From contig DFEM01000109.1 in NCBI GenBank assembly GCA_002369155.1, positions 1 through 11,696 on the forward strand: 11,696 nt of DNA, written 5' to 3'. Source of the stretch: Lachnospiraceae bacterium UBA3802 (GTDB lineage Bacteria > Bacillota > Clostridia > Lachnospirales > Lachnospiraceae). Positions 1 through 7,102 of this stretch are shown here, piece by piece (the first letter of the stretch is position 1; the number at the start of each line of letters is the position of its first letter). The notes beneath the pieces were generated by a model. The model made no database searches, had not been told where the DNA came from, and was given only the letters and a program-made list of their open reading frames with translations. Both the position numbers and the translations under genes were made by a program.

Positions 1-14
1 GAAAGTTTTTTCAT
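1..14 (-). CDS. Possible first codons of a gene running off the left edge
   Basis: On the minus strand an ATG at 14-12 is followed by codons for Met-Lys-Lys-Leu. It is preceded by an AGGA-like motif within an A-rich stretch (about 17-25), only about three bases from the ATG, which is shorter than usual. It would lie 43 bases downstream of mecA on the same strand. Four codons cannot identify a product. This is inference from start-site context only and may be chance. Confidence 0.2.
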
Positions 15-57
15 ACGTCCTTTTTTATTTTAATCCGGGAGTCGGCAAATTGTATGG

Positions 58-771
58 CTAGCCGAGTCTTGCTACGGCATCTTTTTCAGCCAGAAGTTTT
101 GCGTGCTCATTTAAATAACTGTCGAAAAACTTGTCACTGTTGATATGGTTGCCGTATTCCAAAAGATTGATACAATTCTGTCTGAAGTTTCCGTCCGGTT
201 CTTTGTCCGTAAACATCTTAAGGTAATAAATTTTTTTGGACTCATCGTAATAAAGCGAACTTAAGTGATCGTATGTTGCATTGATGGCCTTGCAGGCATC
301 AATCACATCAGCGACCTTGTCGAACGAGAAAACGATGTTATTATCGGATGCAAAATCTTCGCTGTTCTTTGGCTCTGCGGGAAGCATTCCTTCCTCTGCG
401 GGGAAGAGAGCGTTGATGAGATTTTTGAAGCTTTCCGATAAATCAGAATTGTCTTCTTTTCCGGGATTCTTCATTTTCTCATATACAGCCGGAGAAAAAT
501 GTGAATACGAAGGGTTCAACTCTTCAGGCTCTTCGACCTTGGTGATAAACAGAACAGCTGATGTTCTAAGCGGTATAACATCTATCTTTAAAGGAACGTT
601 GTTTGCGTCGAAATCAAGGTTCTTGTACGCATAACGAATAACTTCCGCAAAGAGATTGCGTATCTCCGCAGAGTTGTAAGACATCTCGCGAAGATTGAGA
701 TTACGTTCCGCCAAATCCTTCTCGGTCAGTATGCACTTTATTTGATTGTCATTAATCTTATCGATTCTCAT
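58..771 (-). CDS. mecA: MecA-family adaptor protein
   Basis: The 237-residue protein resembles MecA, the adaptor that hands substrates to the ClpC AAA+ unfoldase and, in competent Bacilli, targets ComK. The N-terminus (MRIDKINDNQIKC, then an ERNLNL segment) matches the start of the MecA N-terminal substrate-binding domain (about 1-80). An acidic, low-complexity linker follows (about 81-143), then a C-terminal domain (about 145-230) with the aromatic-rich strand around 172-188 and the LLEYGNH motif (203-209), which in the family contacts ClpC. The start at 771 is preferred over an in-frame ATG at 843 because the extra 24 residues are Lys-rich and unlike the family, that ATG lies inside the promoter, and 771 has a GAGAGGT ribosome site just upstream. 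The gene stands alone and is transcribed away from the GH18 gene. Substrates here are unknown; ComK is not expected in Clostridia. Confidence 0.88.
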   Translation of the reverse strand: MRIDKINDNQIKCILTEKDLAERNLNLREMSYNSAEIRNLFAEVIRYAYKNLDFDANNVPLKIDVIPLRTSAVLFITKVEEPEELNPSYSHFSPAVYEKMKNPGKEDNSDLSESFKNLINALFPAEEGMLPAEPKNSEDFASDNNIVFSFDKVADVIDACKAINATYDHLSSLYYDESKKIYYLKMFTDKEPDGNFRQNCINLLEYGNHINSDKFFDSYLNEHAKLLAEKDAVARLG

Positions 772-814
772 ATTTGACCTCTCGTGCATATATACTGCAG
801 GTTTCTTTTTCTTT

Positions 815-843
815 ATTTTAACATATATCGGTTGAAAAATCAA
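815..843 (-). promoter_or_regulatory. Predicted mecA promoter
   Basis: Read on the minus strand, TTGATT (843-838) and TAAAAT (820-815) are separated by exactly 17 bases, a sigma-A type match of 4/6 and 5/6. Transcription would start near 808 and give a leader of about 37 bases before the mecA ATG at 771. Confidence 0.6.
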
Positions 844-895
844 AAATAATTATATGTTACGATTGTATAAAATAAACAAAAGATTAAAAAAATAC

Positions 896-924
896 TTGTC
901 AAAATGCACAATAAAATATATAAT
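896..924 (+). promoter_or_regulatory. Near-consensus sigma-A promoter without an obvious ORF
   Basis: TTGTCA (896-901) and a perfect TATAAT (919-924) are separated by 17 bases in an AT-rich stretch, giving 11 of 12 consensus positions. The predicted start is about 930-932. No credible protein-coding gene begins within the next 300 bases, and the GH18 gene at 1264 has its own promoter. The most likely product is therefore an untranslated RNA or a long leader. Confidence 0.7.
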
Positions 925-930
925 ACAATC

Positions 931-1112
931 AAGGTGTAGGAAATCTCGTACGGAAGGGAGGCGAGATGATACATTAAATTACTCCGCATTTCTGTCGGAG
1001 GTCTTTATAAGCGATGTGCGTTCGCACATTTTATTCCACCTAAGCTTTGATATATTAATTAAATACACACGGTACGGTACTTGCACCCCATAAAATGTGG
1101 CGTTGTCTTTTT
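931..1112 (+). ncRNA. Candidate structured small RNA or long leader, class unknown
   Basis: This segment follows the near-consensus promoter and is rich in possible helices. P1 pairs 943-948 (ATCTCG) with 962-967 and may extend across a GGAA/GA internal loop to 935-938 with 970-973. Its 13-base loop (949-961) is purine-rich and contains GGAAGGGAGG. P2 pairs 982-986 (CTCCG) with 996-1000. P3 is a compact hairpin, ATGTGC/GCACAT, at 1014-1029. The ends can close in two ways: 932-936 with 1037-1041, or 933-940 with 1080-1087 (two wobbles). A five-T run at 1108-1112 is a possible but non-canonical 3' end. I could not match it to 6S, SRP RNA, tmRNA, RNase P or a riboswitch consensus I know. The length of about 180 bases is compatible with 6S RNA, but that alone is not evidence. 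Pairings were found by eye, without energy calculation. Confidence 0.4.
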
Positions 1113-1207
1113 GGATTATTTCATCACGTTCCTTTTGGCTAAATTTATCTTATTTATTCCCTCGAGCCGGTAGATTCTGCCTAACGAATGCCAAAAACGA
1201 AAAGATA
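1113..1207. other. Intergenic stretch with nothing identified
   Basis: This is AT-rich sequence between the candidate RNA and the GH18 promoter. A seven-base complementarity (TTTTGGC at 1133-1139 with GCCAAAA at 1189-1195) is the only structure noted and is too weak to call. No ORF with a ribosome site is visible on either strand. Confidence 0.5.
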
Positions 1208-1236
1208 ATGACTACATTTTATTTTTTTGATATAAT
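1208..1236 (+). promoter_or_regulatory. Predicted promoter of the GH18 gene and downstream run
   Basis: A perfect TATAAT at 1231-1236 is preceded, after 17 bases, by ATGACT (1208-1213, 4/6 to TTGACA). Transcription near 1243 would leave a short leader of about 20 bases containing AGGAGG (1251-1256) before the ATG at 1264. Confidence 0.6.
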
Positions 1237-1263
1237 AAGCGGGGTATAAAAGGAGGACTTGAA

Positions 1264-3117
1264 ATGAGACCTGAACCAGGCAGAAGAAATTCGCGTCAGG
1301 ACGTAGGACGCGGCAGTTCTGCAAACAACCGAAACCGTAAAAATTCAAGAAATCCCCGAAGAAGGGTGAGACGACCCAACGAAGTGGCAAAACGCAGAAG
1401 AAAAAGAAAATTTAACGAGGCGCTCGGGAAGTTTATTCCGGTATTTGTTGCCATCGTTGCAATTATTGCACTTGTTGCGGGATTTTACGGCAACAAGCTT
1501 CTTGAAAGATACAGATATTCCGGCAAGCATGCCGATTTAAACGAATATTTCGGAGTTTATTACGACTACCAGGTGGCAATGGTAATAAACAATGCTAAAG
1601 CCGAAGAAAAAGGTGTTTATTACAAAAACGCCTATTATATTTCTCAGGATGACGTCAAGAAATATTTTACGAACCATTTCTATGTCAATGTCGATGAACA
1701 AATGGCTCTTTATACGACTCAGGATGAGATAGTAAGAGCCGATTTGAATCAGTCTTCGGATTTTTGTTTCTACAAGGGCGATGAAAAAAGAGAACTTTCC
1801 TGTGCACCGGTTATTACCAATGACGGAAAGACATATTTCTCCGTGGATTATCTGAAACTCTTCGCTGATTTCAATGTTGAATTCTTCGATGAGCCCAAGA
1901 GAATGGTTATTTATACCGAAGACAAAACGCTCGACAAGGCAACTATCGTTAAAGAAACTGCCGTAAGATACAGAGGCGGCGTTAAGAGCGATATCTTAAA
2001 GGAATTAAGCGAAAACGATACCGTTTACATCCTCGAAGAGATGGAAGACTGGGCAAAAGTTCAGACAACCGACGGCTTTATCGGATATGTTGAAATAAAG
2101 AAATACGAAAAGGCCGGCACACAGCCCGTAACCATTGAAAAATGCGAGATTCCTCTCGATTACAATTCGATTAAAATCGACGGCAAAATCAATCTTGCCT
2201 TCCATCAGCTTTTTGACGCGGGAGCGAGTGATTTTTCGGATGTTCCCAAAGATGCGGGAATCAATATCGTCGCACCTACCGTATTCAGAATAACCGACGA
2301 TGAAGGCTCAATTAAGAATACCGTAAATGCCAATTATGTTGCCAATGCACACAATGCCGGAGTAAAGGTATGGGGCGTATGGACTGATGTCGACAACGAA
2401 GTCAACATGGCAGGTATTTTCCATACATTTGATGCAAGACAATCTTTTATAAACAATATGATTGCCATGACTTTGGACAACAATCTCGACGGTATAAATC
2501 TTGACTTTGAAAAGATACCTTCGGATTCTGGCAGTGACTGGGGCGAGTTTTTAAAGGAACTTTCCATTGCCACCCACAAAGCAGGCATAGTTCTTTCGGT
2601 GGACAATTATGCACCCACCGCTTCCACCGTGCATTACAACAGAGGCATTCAGGGCAATGTCTGCGATTATGTAATCGTGATGGGCTACGATGAACACTGG
2701 GCATCGGGCGGAGTTGCAGGAAGTGTCGCTTCCATCGGCTTTGTGGAAGACGGTATAGTCAATACAATTTCAAGCGGAGTTCCCGCTGAAAAAATCATAA
2801 ATGCGGTTCCTTTCTACACACGTGTCTGGAAGACCAAGGACGGCTCCGTAACAGCCGATACCATGGGCATGGGATCGAGTGCCGAGTGGTGTACGAAATA
2901 CGATGTCGAACTTCACTGGAACGACGAGACATGCCAGAATTACGGCGAAAAGGAAATGAACGGAACCCTTTACCAGGTATGGCTTGAGGATGCAGCATCT
3001 CTCGAAGCCAAACTCTCAGTAATGGATGCGCACGAATGCGCCGGAGTGGCTGAGTGGAAACTCGGTCTTGAGACCGGGGAAGCTTGGGATACAATACTTA
3101 ACTATTTGGGAAATTAA
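1264..3117 (+). CDS. Membrane-anchored SH3b / glycoside hydrolase family 18 protein
   Basis: A 617-residue protein likely to act on cell-wall or other N-acetylglucosamine-containing glycans outside the membrane. Residues 1-50 are strikingly Arg/Lys-rich and presumably cytoplasmic. A single hydrophobic helix (57-76) anchors the protein with its C-terminus outside. Residues about 85-222 form a region resembling copper-amine-oxidase N-terminal-like repeats (weak call). Residues 227-281 look like a bacterial SH3 domain (AVRYRGG start, GFIGYV end). Residues about 305-617 are a GH18 barrel of the YaaH/YdhD type, with the catalytic motif DGINLDFE at 409-416 and the acid Glu416 intact. The VMGYDEHW segment (472-479) is also typical of the family. 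The start has AGGAGG seven bases upstream. The stop is only eight bases before sua5, so co-transcription is likely. In spore formers relatives act in spore-cortex metabolism; here the Arg-rich tail and anchor suggest a vegetative envelope enzyme. The substrate is unknown. Confidence 0.85.
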   Translation: MRPEPGRRNSRQDVGRGSSANNRNRKNSRNPRRRVRRPNEVAKRRRKRKFNEALGKFIPVFVAIVAIIALVAGFYGNKLLERYRYSGKHADLNEYFGVYYDYQVAMVINNAKAEEKGVYYKNAYYISQDDVKKYFTNHFYVNVDEQMALYTTQDEIVRADLNQSSDFCFYKGDEKRELSCAPVITNDGKTYFSVDYLKLFADFNVEFFDEPKRMVIYTEDKTLDKATIVKETAVRYRGGVKSDILKELSENDTVYILEEMEDWAKVQTTDGFIGYVEIKKYEKAGTQPVTIEKCEIPLDYNSIKIDGKINLAFHQLFDAGASDFSDVPKDAGINIVAPTVFRITDDEGSIKNTVNANYVANAHNAGVKVWGVWTDVDNEVNMAGIFHTFDARQSFINNMIAMTLDNNLDGINLDFEKIPSDSGSDWGEFLKELSIATHKAGIVLSVDNYAPTASTVHYNRGIQGNVCDYVIVMGYDEHWASGGVAGSVASIGFVEDGIVNTISSGVPAEKIINAVPFYTRVWKTKDGSVTADTMGMGSSAEWCTKYDVELHWNDETCQNYGEKEMNGTLYQVWLEDAASLEAKLSVMDAHECAGVAEWKLGLETGEAWDTILNYLGN

Positions 3118-3132
3118 TCATTGAAATGATTA
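3115..3132. repeat. Inverted repeat spanning a stop codon and the next start codon
   Basis: TAATCATT (3115-3122) and AATGATTA (3125-3132) are perfect inverted copies two bases apart. As RNA this would be a seven-pair stem with a TGAA loop. It contains the GH18 stop codon and the sua5 ATG. It is all A/T-rich and may be chance, but could affect translational coupling. Confidence 0.45.
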
Positions 3133-4163
3133 CGAAAACAGTTCGAATCGATGAGAACAAAATAGATGCCGCACTTATAAAAGAGGCGGGAGAAATAATA
3201 AAAAGCGGAGGACTTGTTGCTTTTCCCACTGAGACCGTGTACGGACTCGGAGGAGATGCGCTCAATCCCGAATCTTCGAAAAAAATATACGCTGCGAAGG
3301 GGAGACCTTCCGACAATCCGCTTATCGTGCATATTTACCGCATTGAGGATCTCGAAAAGGTTGCAAAATCGGTGTCTGAAAATGCAAAGAAAGTAATCGA
3401 TGCTTTTTGGCCCGGACCGCTCACTCTTATATTTGAAAAAACGGATGCTGTTCCAAAGGAAACAACGGGAGGACTTGATACAGTTGCGGTCAGATTTCCG
3501 ATACATCCGACAGCGATGGCTTTTATTGAAGCCGCAGGCGGATTCGTGGCAGCACCGAGTGCCAATTTATCAGGAAGACCGAGCCCTACGCTTGCAAAGT
3601 ATGTTTGCGAGGATTTAAACGGCAGAGTGGATATGATTATAGACGGAGGAAACATTCCGATCGGACTTGAGTCCACAATAGTCGACATGACGTCCGAGGT
3701 TCCGATGATTTTAAGACCGGGATTTGTATCAAAGGAAATGCTCGAAGAAGTCCTCGGCGAAGTGAGAGTGGATCCGACAATCCTTGATGCAAACAGCAAG
3801 GAAAGACCCAAAGCTCCCGGCATGAGATACAGACATTACGCTCCCAAAGCCGATATGGCCATAGTAAGAGGCGATGAAGAAAAGGTCATCGAAAAGATTA
3901 ATGAGATAGCCAAAGAACACGAAGGATGCACCGTCATCTGTGTGGATGAGAATGCCGACAAATATCACGGAGTGAATCTTAAGAAAGTCGGCAAAAAGGA
4001 AGATGCGCTTGAAATTGCATCCAATCTTTACAAGGTTCTTCGCGAATGCGATGATGAAGGAGTTGAATATATTTTATCCGAGAGTTTTTCGGATAAAGGA
4101 ATCGGCGCGGCAGTCATGAACAGACTTATAAAAGCGGCCGGACATAAAATAATAGACGTATAA
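3126..4163 (+). CDS. ywlC: L-threonylcarbamoyladenylate synthase (Sua5/YwlC type)
   Basis: This enzyme makes threonylcarbamoyl-AMP from threonine, bicarbonate and ATP, the first step of N6-threonylcarbamoyladenosine (t6A) at position 37 of ANN-decoding tRNAs. It is cytoplasmic and the product is passed to the TsaD complex. The 345 residues match the long Sua5 form. The YrdC catalytic domain (about 12-200) carries PTETVYGLG (34-42), KGRPSDNPL (58-66), WPGPLT (95-100), the SAN motif (145-147) and LESTIVD (181-187). The linker motif PGMRYRHYAPK (231-241) leads to the Sua5 C-terminal domain (to 345). No strong ribosome site precedes the ATG, and the preceding stop is eight bases away, so translation is probably coupled. 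An rpiB gene follows after 12 bases; Sua5 and RpiB are also near neighbours in B. subtilis (ywlC, ywlF). Confidence 0.93.
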   Translation: MITKTVRIDENKIDAALIKEAGEIIKSGGLVAFPTETVYGLGGDALNPESSKKIYAAKGRPSDNPLIVHIYRIEDLEKVAKSVSENAKKVIDAFWPGPLTLIFEKTDAVPKETTGGLDTVAVRFPIHPTAMAFIEAAGGFVAAPSANLSGRPSPTLAKYVCEDLNGRVDMIIDGGNIPIGLESTIVDMTSEVPMILRPGFVSKEMLEEVLGEVRVDPTILDANSKERPKAPGMRYRHYAPKADMAIVRGDEEKVIEKINEIAKEHEGCTVICVDENADKYHGVNLKKVGKKEDALEIASNLYKVLRECDDEGVEYILSESFSDKGIGAAVMNRLIKAAGHKIIDV

Positions 4164-4175
4164 CGGAGGGAAAAC

Positions 4176-4604
4176 ATGAAGATTTCTATCGCCAGCGATC
4201 ACGGCGGATTCGTATTAAAGGAAGCCGTTAAAAAACATTTGGAGGAAAAGGGCTTCGAAGTGGTTGATTTCGGTACAGACAGCCTTGCTTCCTGTGATTA
4301 TCCCGATTTCGGAAGACCTGCAGCGGAAGCTGTTGCAAAAAAGGATGTTGATTTCGGAATTCTTATTTGTACCACAGGTATCGGAATGAGCATGCTTGCC
4401 AACAAGATTAAAGGCATCAGAGCAGCTCTTTGCTCGGACAGCGTATCTGCACGTCTTACAAGAGAACACAATGATGCAAATGTACTTGTAATGGGTGCCG
4501 GAATCGTCGGAGAAATCCTTGCGATGTCCATAGTGGATACATTCCTTTCAACTGATTTTTCAAAGCTTGAGAAGCATCAGAGAAGAATCGACAAGATAGA
4601 ATGA
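4176..4604 (+). CDS. rpiB: Ribose-5-phosphate isomerase B
   Basis: A 142-residue RpiB/LacAB-family isomerase that interconverts ribose 5-phosphate and ribulose 5-phosphate in the non-oxidative pentose phosphate pathway. Motifs seen: SDHGG (7-11) with Asp8, YPDF (42-45), a loop with Cys65, the expected enediol proton-transfer residue, ANKIKGIRAALC (75-86), and REHNDANVLVMG (96-107) with His98. The loop reads CTTGIGMS where E. coli RpiB has CGTG; Gly to Thr beside the catalytic Cys is notable but probably tolerated. An allose-6-phosphate or related sugar-phosphate isomerase cannot be excluded from sequence alone. The ribosome site GGAGGG (4165-4170) lies five bases before ATG. It sits 12 bases after sua5 and 80 bases before upp. 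Confidence 0.9.
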   Translation: MKISIASDHGGFVLKEAVKKHLEEKGFEVVDFGTDSLASCDYPDFGRPAAEAVAKKDVDFGILICTTGIGMSMLANKIKGIRAALCSDSVSARLTREHNDANVLVMGAGIVGEILAMSIVDTFLSTDFSKLEKHQRRIDKIE

Positions 4605-4636
4605 TCTGCACGAAAATTTAATTAAAAAAATATAAG

Positions 4637-4656
4637 GCACCGACACAAACAGGTGC
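4637..4656 (+). promoter_or_regulatory. Small hairpin in the upp leader
   Basis: GCACC (4637-4641) and GGTGC (4652-4656) can pair around a 10-base loop, 28 bases before the upp ATG. No T-run follows, so it is not a terminator. A TATAAG at 4631-4636 just before it could be a -10 box, but no acceptable -35 is seen. Function unproven. Confidence 0.2.
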
Positions 4657-4684
4657 AAAGTAAACAAACACGGAGGTAGCAAAA

Positions 4685-5314
4685 ATGGGCAAAGTTGTGA
4701 TTATGGATCATCCCCTGATTCAGCACAAAATCGGTTACATCAGAAGAAAGGATACGGGTACAAAGGATTTTCGCCAGACAATAAGCGAAATTGCCATGCT
4801 TATATGCTATGAAGCAACAAGAAATCTTCCTCTTGAAGAAGTTAATATAGAGACACCCATCTGTCCCACCACGGTAAAGGAATTAAAGGGTAAGAAAATG
4901 GCCATCGTTCCCATTTTGAGAGCAGGTCTCGGAATGGTTGACGGTATGCTTGATCTTATTCCCGCAGCAAAAGTCGGACATATCGGTCTTTACAGAGATC
5001 CCGAAACTCACGAACCCGTTGAATATTATTGCAAGCTTCCCGAAGACTGCTCACAGAGAGAAATTTTCGTTGTAGACCCCATGCTCGCAACAGGCGGCAG
5101 TGCTTCTGAAGCAATCACAATGCTAAAGAACAAGGGATGCAAGAACATTCATTTTATGTGTATTATCGCCGCTCCCGAAGGAATCGAGAGACTTACGGCG
5201 GATCATCCCGACATTGATATTTACATCGGTGCAAAGGATGAGAAGTTAAACGATCACGCATATATCGTTCCCGGACTCGGAGATGCCGGAGACAGAATTT
5301 TCGGTACCAAATAA
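4685..5314 (+). CDS. upp: Uracil phosphoribosyltransferase
   Basis: A 209-residue cytoplasmic pyrimidine-salvage enzyme that converts uracil and PRPP to UMP and pyrophosphate. Length is exactly in the family range. Diagnostic segments: the N-terminal DHPLIQHKI (8-16), the PILRAGLGM loop (76-84), the PRPP-binding loop [12 protein letters not shown] (129-140), and the C-terminal uracil-binding [12 protein letters not shown] (193-204). The start is supported by GGAGG (4672-4676), eight bases upstream. It lies 80 bases downstream of rpiB with no terminator between, and 62 bases before the dCMP deaminase, another pyrimidine nucleotide enzyme. In B. subtilis upp lies directly upstream of the atp operon; here three genes intervene. 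Confidence 0.97.
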   Translation: MGKVVIMDHPLIQHKIGYIRRKDTGTKDFRQTISEIAMLICYEATRNLPLEEVNIETPICPTTVKELKGKKMAIVPILRAGLGMVDGMLDLIPAAKVGHIGLYRDPETHEPVEYYCKLPEDCSQREIFVVDPMLATGGSASEAITMLKNKGCKNIHFMCIIAAPEGIERLTADHPDIDIYIGAKDEKLNDHAYIVPGLGDAGDRIFGTK

Positions 5315-5376
5315 TCAATAAAACCGAAGCAAAAAATCGTATATGTTAAAGATGAGTGAGTAAACGGAGAATACTT

Positions 5377-5859
5377 ATGGATAAAAGAGAAGATTACATC
5401 TCATGGGATGAATATTTCACAGGGATAGCAATGCTTTCGGGTATGCGTTCCAAAGACCCCAACACACAGGTCGGAGCATGCATAGTCGATAAAAACAACA
5501 GAATTCTTTCAGTGGGATACAACGGTTTTCCCAACGGCTGCAGCGATGATTTGTTTCCCTGGGCAAGAGAGGGCGAAGTGCTTAATACAAAATATGCTTT
5601 TGTGGCACACAGCGAACTTAATGCCATCTTGAACTACAGGGGCGGCAATCTTGAAGGGGCAAAGATTTATGTTTCGCTTTTCCCCTGCAACGAATGCGCG
5701 AAAGCCATCATCCAGTGCGGAATCAAAGAAGTTATTTACGATTCCGACAAATACAACAACACACCCACAAACATTGCAGCAAAGAAAATGTTTGAAGCAG
5801 CGGGTGTGAAATGCATTCAGTACAAGCGAAGCGGAAGAAAGATAGTTTTGGAAGTCTGA
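5377..5859 (+). CDS. dCMP deaminase (ComEB-type cytidine/deoxycytidylate deaminase)
   Basis: A 160-residue zinc deaminase, predicted to convert dCMP to dUMP and so feed thymidylate synthesis. Zinc ligands are visible as His78 with catalytic Glu80 (HSELNA; the family usually has HAE) and Cys104/Cys107 in PCNEC (103-107). The substrate-side segments SKDPNTQVGACIV (25-37) and GYNGFPNGCSDD (47-58) are typical of dCMP rather than free cytidine deaminases. The ATG at 5377 has GGAGA six bases upstream. An in-frame GTG at 5356 would add seven residues but has no good ribosome site. It lies downstream of upp and 18 bases before the coiled-coil hydrolase. The ComEB name reflects its place in the Bacillus comE operon and does not imply competence here. 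Confidence 0.92.
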   Translation: MDKREDYISWDEYFTGIAMLSGMRSKDPNTQVGACIVDKNNRILSVGYNGFPNGCSDDLFPWAREGEVLNTKYAFVAHSELNAILNYRGGNLEGAKIYVSLFPCNECAKAIIQCGIKEVIYDSDKYNNTPTNIAAKKMFEAAGVKCIQYKRSGRKIVLEV

Positions 5860-5877
5860 CCGCTTGAAAAAGAAAGT

Positions 5878-7083
5878 ATGAAAAGACCTTTATTGACTGT
5901 TGTTTCGTTCATTGCGATAACGAGTCTGTTCGTCAATGCCCTTCCTCTTGCAGTTCATGCATCACCCGGTTCCATACTCGATCAGATCAATCAGGCGGAA
6001 CAGGAAAAGAAACAGGCGGAGGAACAGAAGGAGCAGGCCGAAGGAGCAAAGAACGAAAAACAAAATGAATTGAATCAGCTGACGTTTCAACAGGGCACGC
6101 TCAAGGCTCAGTTGAATTCTTTTAATGAATCTTTGCAGGAAGAAAATGCCAAATATGAAGAAATCTGCAACGATATCGCCGATAAAAAGGACGATATAGA
6201 AGCAAAAAAGATTGAACTTCAGGAAGCCAAAGATACGGAAAAAGAACAGTACGAGACGATGAAAAAACGTCTTCAGTACATTTACGAACAGCCCGAGAAT
6301 GCCTATCTTGACATGATTCTCTCAAGCAAGGATTTTTCTACTTTTTTAAATATTACGGATTATATTTTCATGATCTCGGAATACGACAACGGCATGCTTG
6401 AAGATTACAAGCAGATTACTCTAGATGTGGAAGCCAAGGAAAAAGAGCTTGAGAGGGAACTTACGGAACTCGAAGCACTTGAAGACTTAAGCGTACAGGA
6501 ACAGGCCAGAATTACCGAGTTAATCAATACCACCAATACTTTTGTCAATCAGTATTCTGCACAGATAAGCGATACAAACAACGAACTTGCCGAGATTGAA
6601 AAAGAAATTGCCGACAAGGAAGCGCAGATTAAAGCGCAGGAAGAAGATATCGAAGCATTAAAGAAACAGTATGAGGAAGAAGTCAGACTTTCACAACTTG
6701 CTGCACAATCCTCGAAAAGAGATATTTCCGAGGTTTCTTTTGCGGATAATGACAGGTATCTGCTTGCCAATCTGATTTATTGCGAGGCAGGCGGTGAACC
6801 GTACGAAGGACAGCTTGCGGTAGGTGCGGTTGTAATCAATCGTGTTCTCTCGAGCCGATATCCCGATACGGTATACGGTGTAATCTATCAAAAGAGCCAG
6901 TTCTCACCGGCCGGAAGCGGAAGACTCGATCTTGCTCTTGCAAAGAATTCCGCGACTGCATCATGCTATCAGGCTGCGGATGAGGCCATGGCGGGAAATA
7001 CCAATGTCGGCGGCTGTGTATATTTCAGAACTCCGATACCCGGACTTTCCGGAATACAGATCGGAAATCACATTTTCTATTAA
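5878..7083 (+). CDS. Secreted coiled-coil protein with SleB/CwlJ-type cell wall hydrolase domain
   Basis: A 401-residue envelope protein. Residues 1-28 form a signal peptide (MKRP, a hydrophobic core, then an AVHA cleavage-like site). Residues about 31-275 are charged, heptad-rich coiled coil (Glu/Lys/Gln) with a central hydrophobic segment near 140-168 (YLDMILSS, LNITDYIFMIS), an arrangement known from PcsB and related FtsEX-controlled hydrolases. Residues about 290-401 are a Hydrolase_2 domain (SleB/CwlJ family): LIYCEAGGEPYEGQ (299-312) with the likely catalytic Glu303, then VGAVVINRVL (315-324), QFSP (341-344) and a C-terminal GNHIFY. It is predicted to cut peptidoglycan glycan strands, with the coil regulating access. 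The ribosome site is weak (AAAGAAAG). It is 18 bases after the deaminase, last of the run before the terminator at 7103. A role in division is inference from the coil architecture. Confidence 0.85.
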   Translation: MKRPLLTVVSFIAITSLFVNALPLAVHASPGSILDQINQAEQEKKQAEEQKEQAEGAKNEKQNELNQLTFQQGTLKAQLNSFNESLQEENAKYEEICNDIADKKDDIEAKKIELQEAKDTEKEQYETMKKRLQYIYEQPENAYLDMILSSKDFSTFLNITDYIFMISEYDNGMLEDYKQITLDVEAKEKELERELTELEALEDLSVQEQARITELINTTNTFVNQYSAQISDTNNELAEIEKEIADKEAQIKAQEEDIEALKKQYEEEVRLSQLAAQSSKRDISEVSFADNDRYLLANLIYCEAGGEPYEGQLAVGAVVINRVLSSRYPDTVYGVIYQKSQFSPAGSGRLDLALAKNSATASCYQAADEAMAGNTNVGGCVYFRTPIPGLSGIQIGNHIFY

Positions 7084-7102
7084 AACTAATTACAATAAAA
7101 AT

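Noticed and set aside
772..843. Upstream ATG extending MecA by 24 residues
   Set aside because: The extension is Lys-rich and unlike MecA, and the ATG falls in the predicted promoter; the start at 771 has the ribosome site.
966..977. Three-codon ORF (Met-Ile-His-stop) behind GGAAGGGAGG
   Set aside because: The purine-rich loop has ribosome-site spacing to this ATG, but three codons carry no coding evidence; the loop is better explained as part of the RNA fold.
854..1093. Plus-strand 79-codon ORF in the intergenic region
   Set aside because: It starts before the promoter at 896-924, lacks a ribosome site, has AT-driven Lys/Ile/Arg composition without any family resemblance, and overlaps the foldable RNA.
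931..1112. Assignment of the RNA to 6S, SRP RNA or a c-di-nucleotide riboswitch
   Set aside because: Length and complementary ends recall 6S, and GGAAGG recalls the SRP tetraloop, but the remaining conserved positions of these families could not be found by eye.
3335..3823. 162-codon minus-strand ORF opposite sua5
   Set aside because: It is a shadow of a strongly conserved gene, with low-complexity Ser-rich content, no ribosome site and no recognised domain.
5356..5376. GTG start for the dCMP deaminase
   Set aside because: No good ribosome site precedes it, whereas GGAGA is well placed for ATG 5377, and the family begins near that residue.
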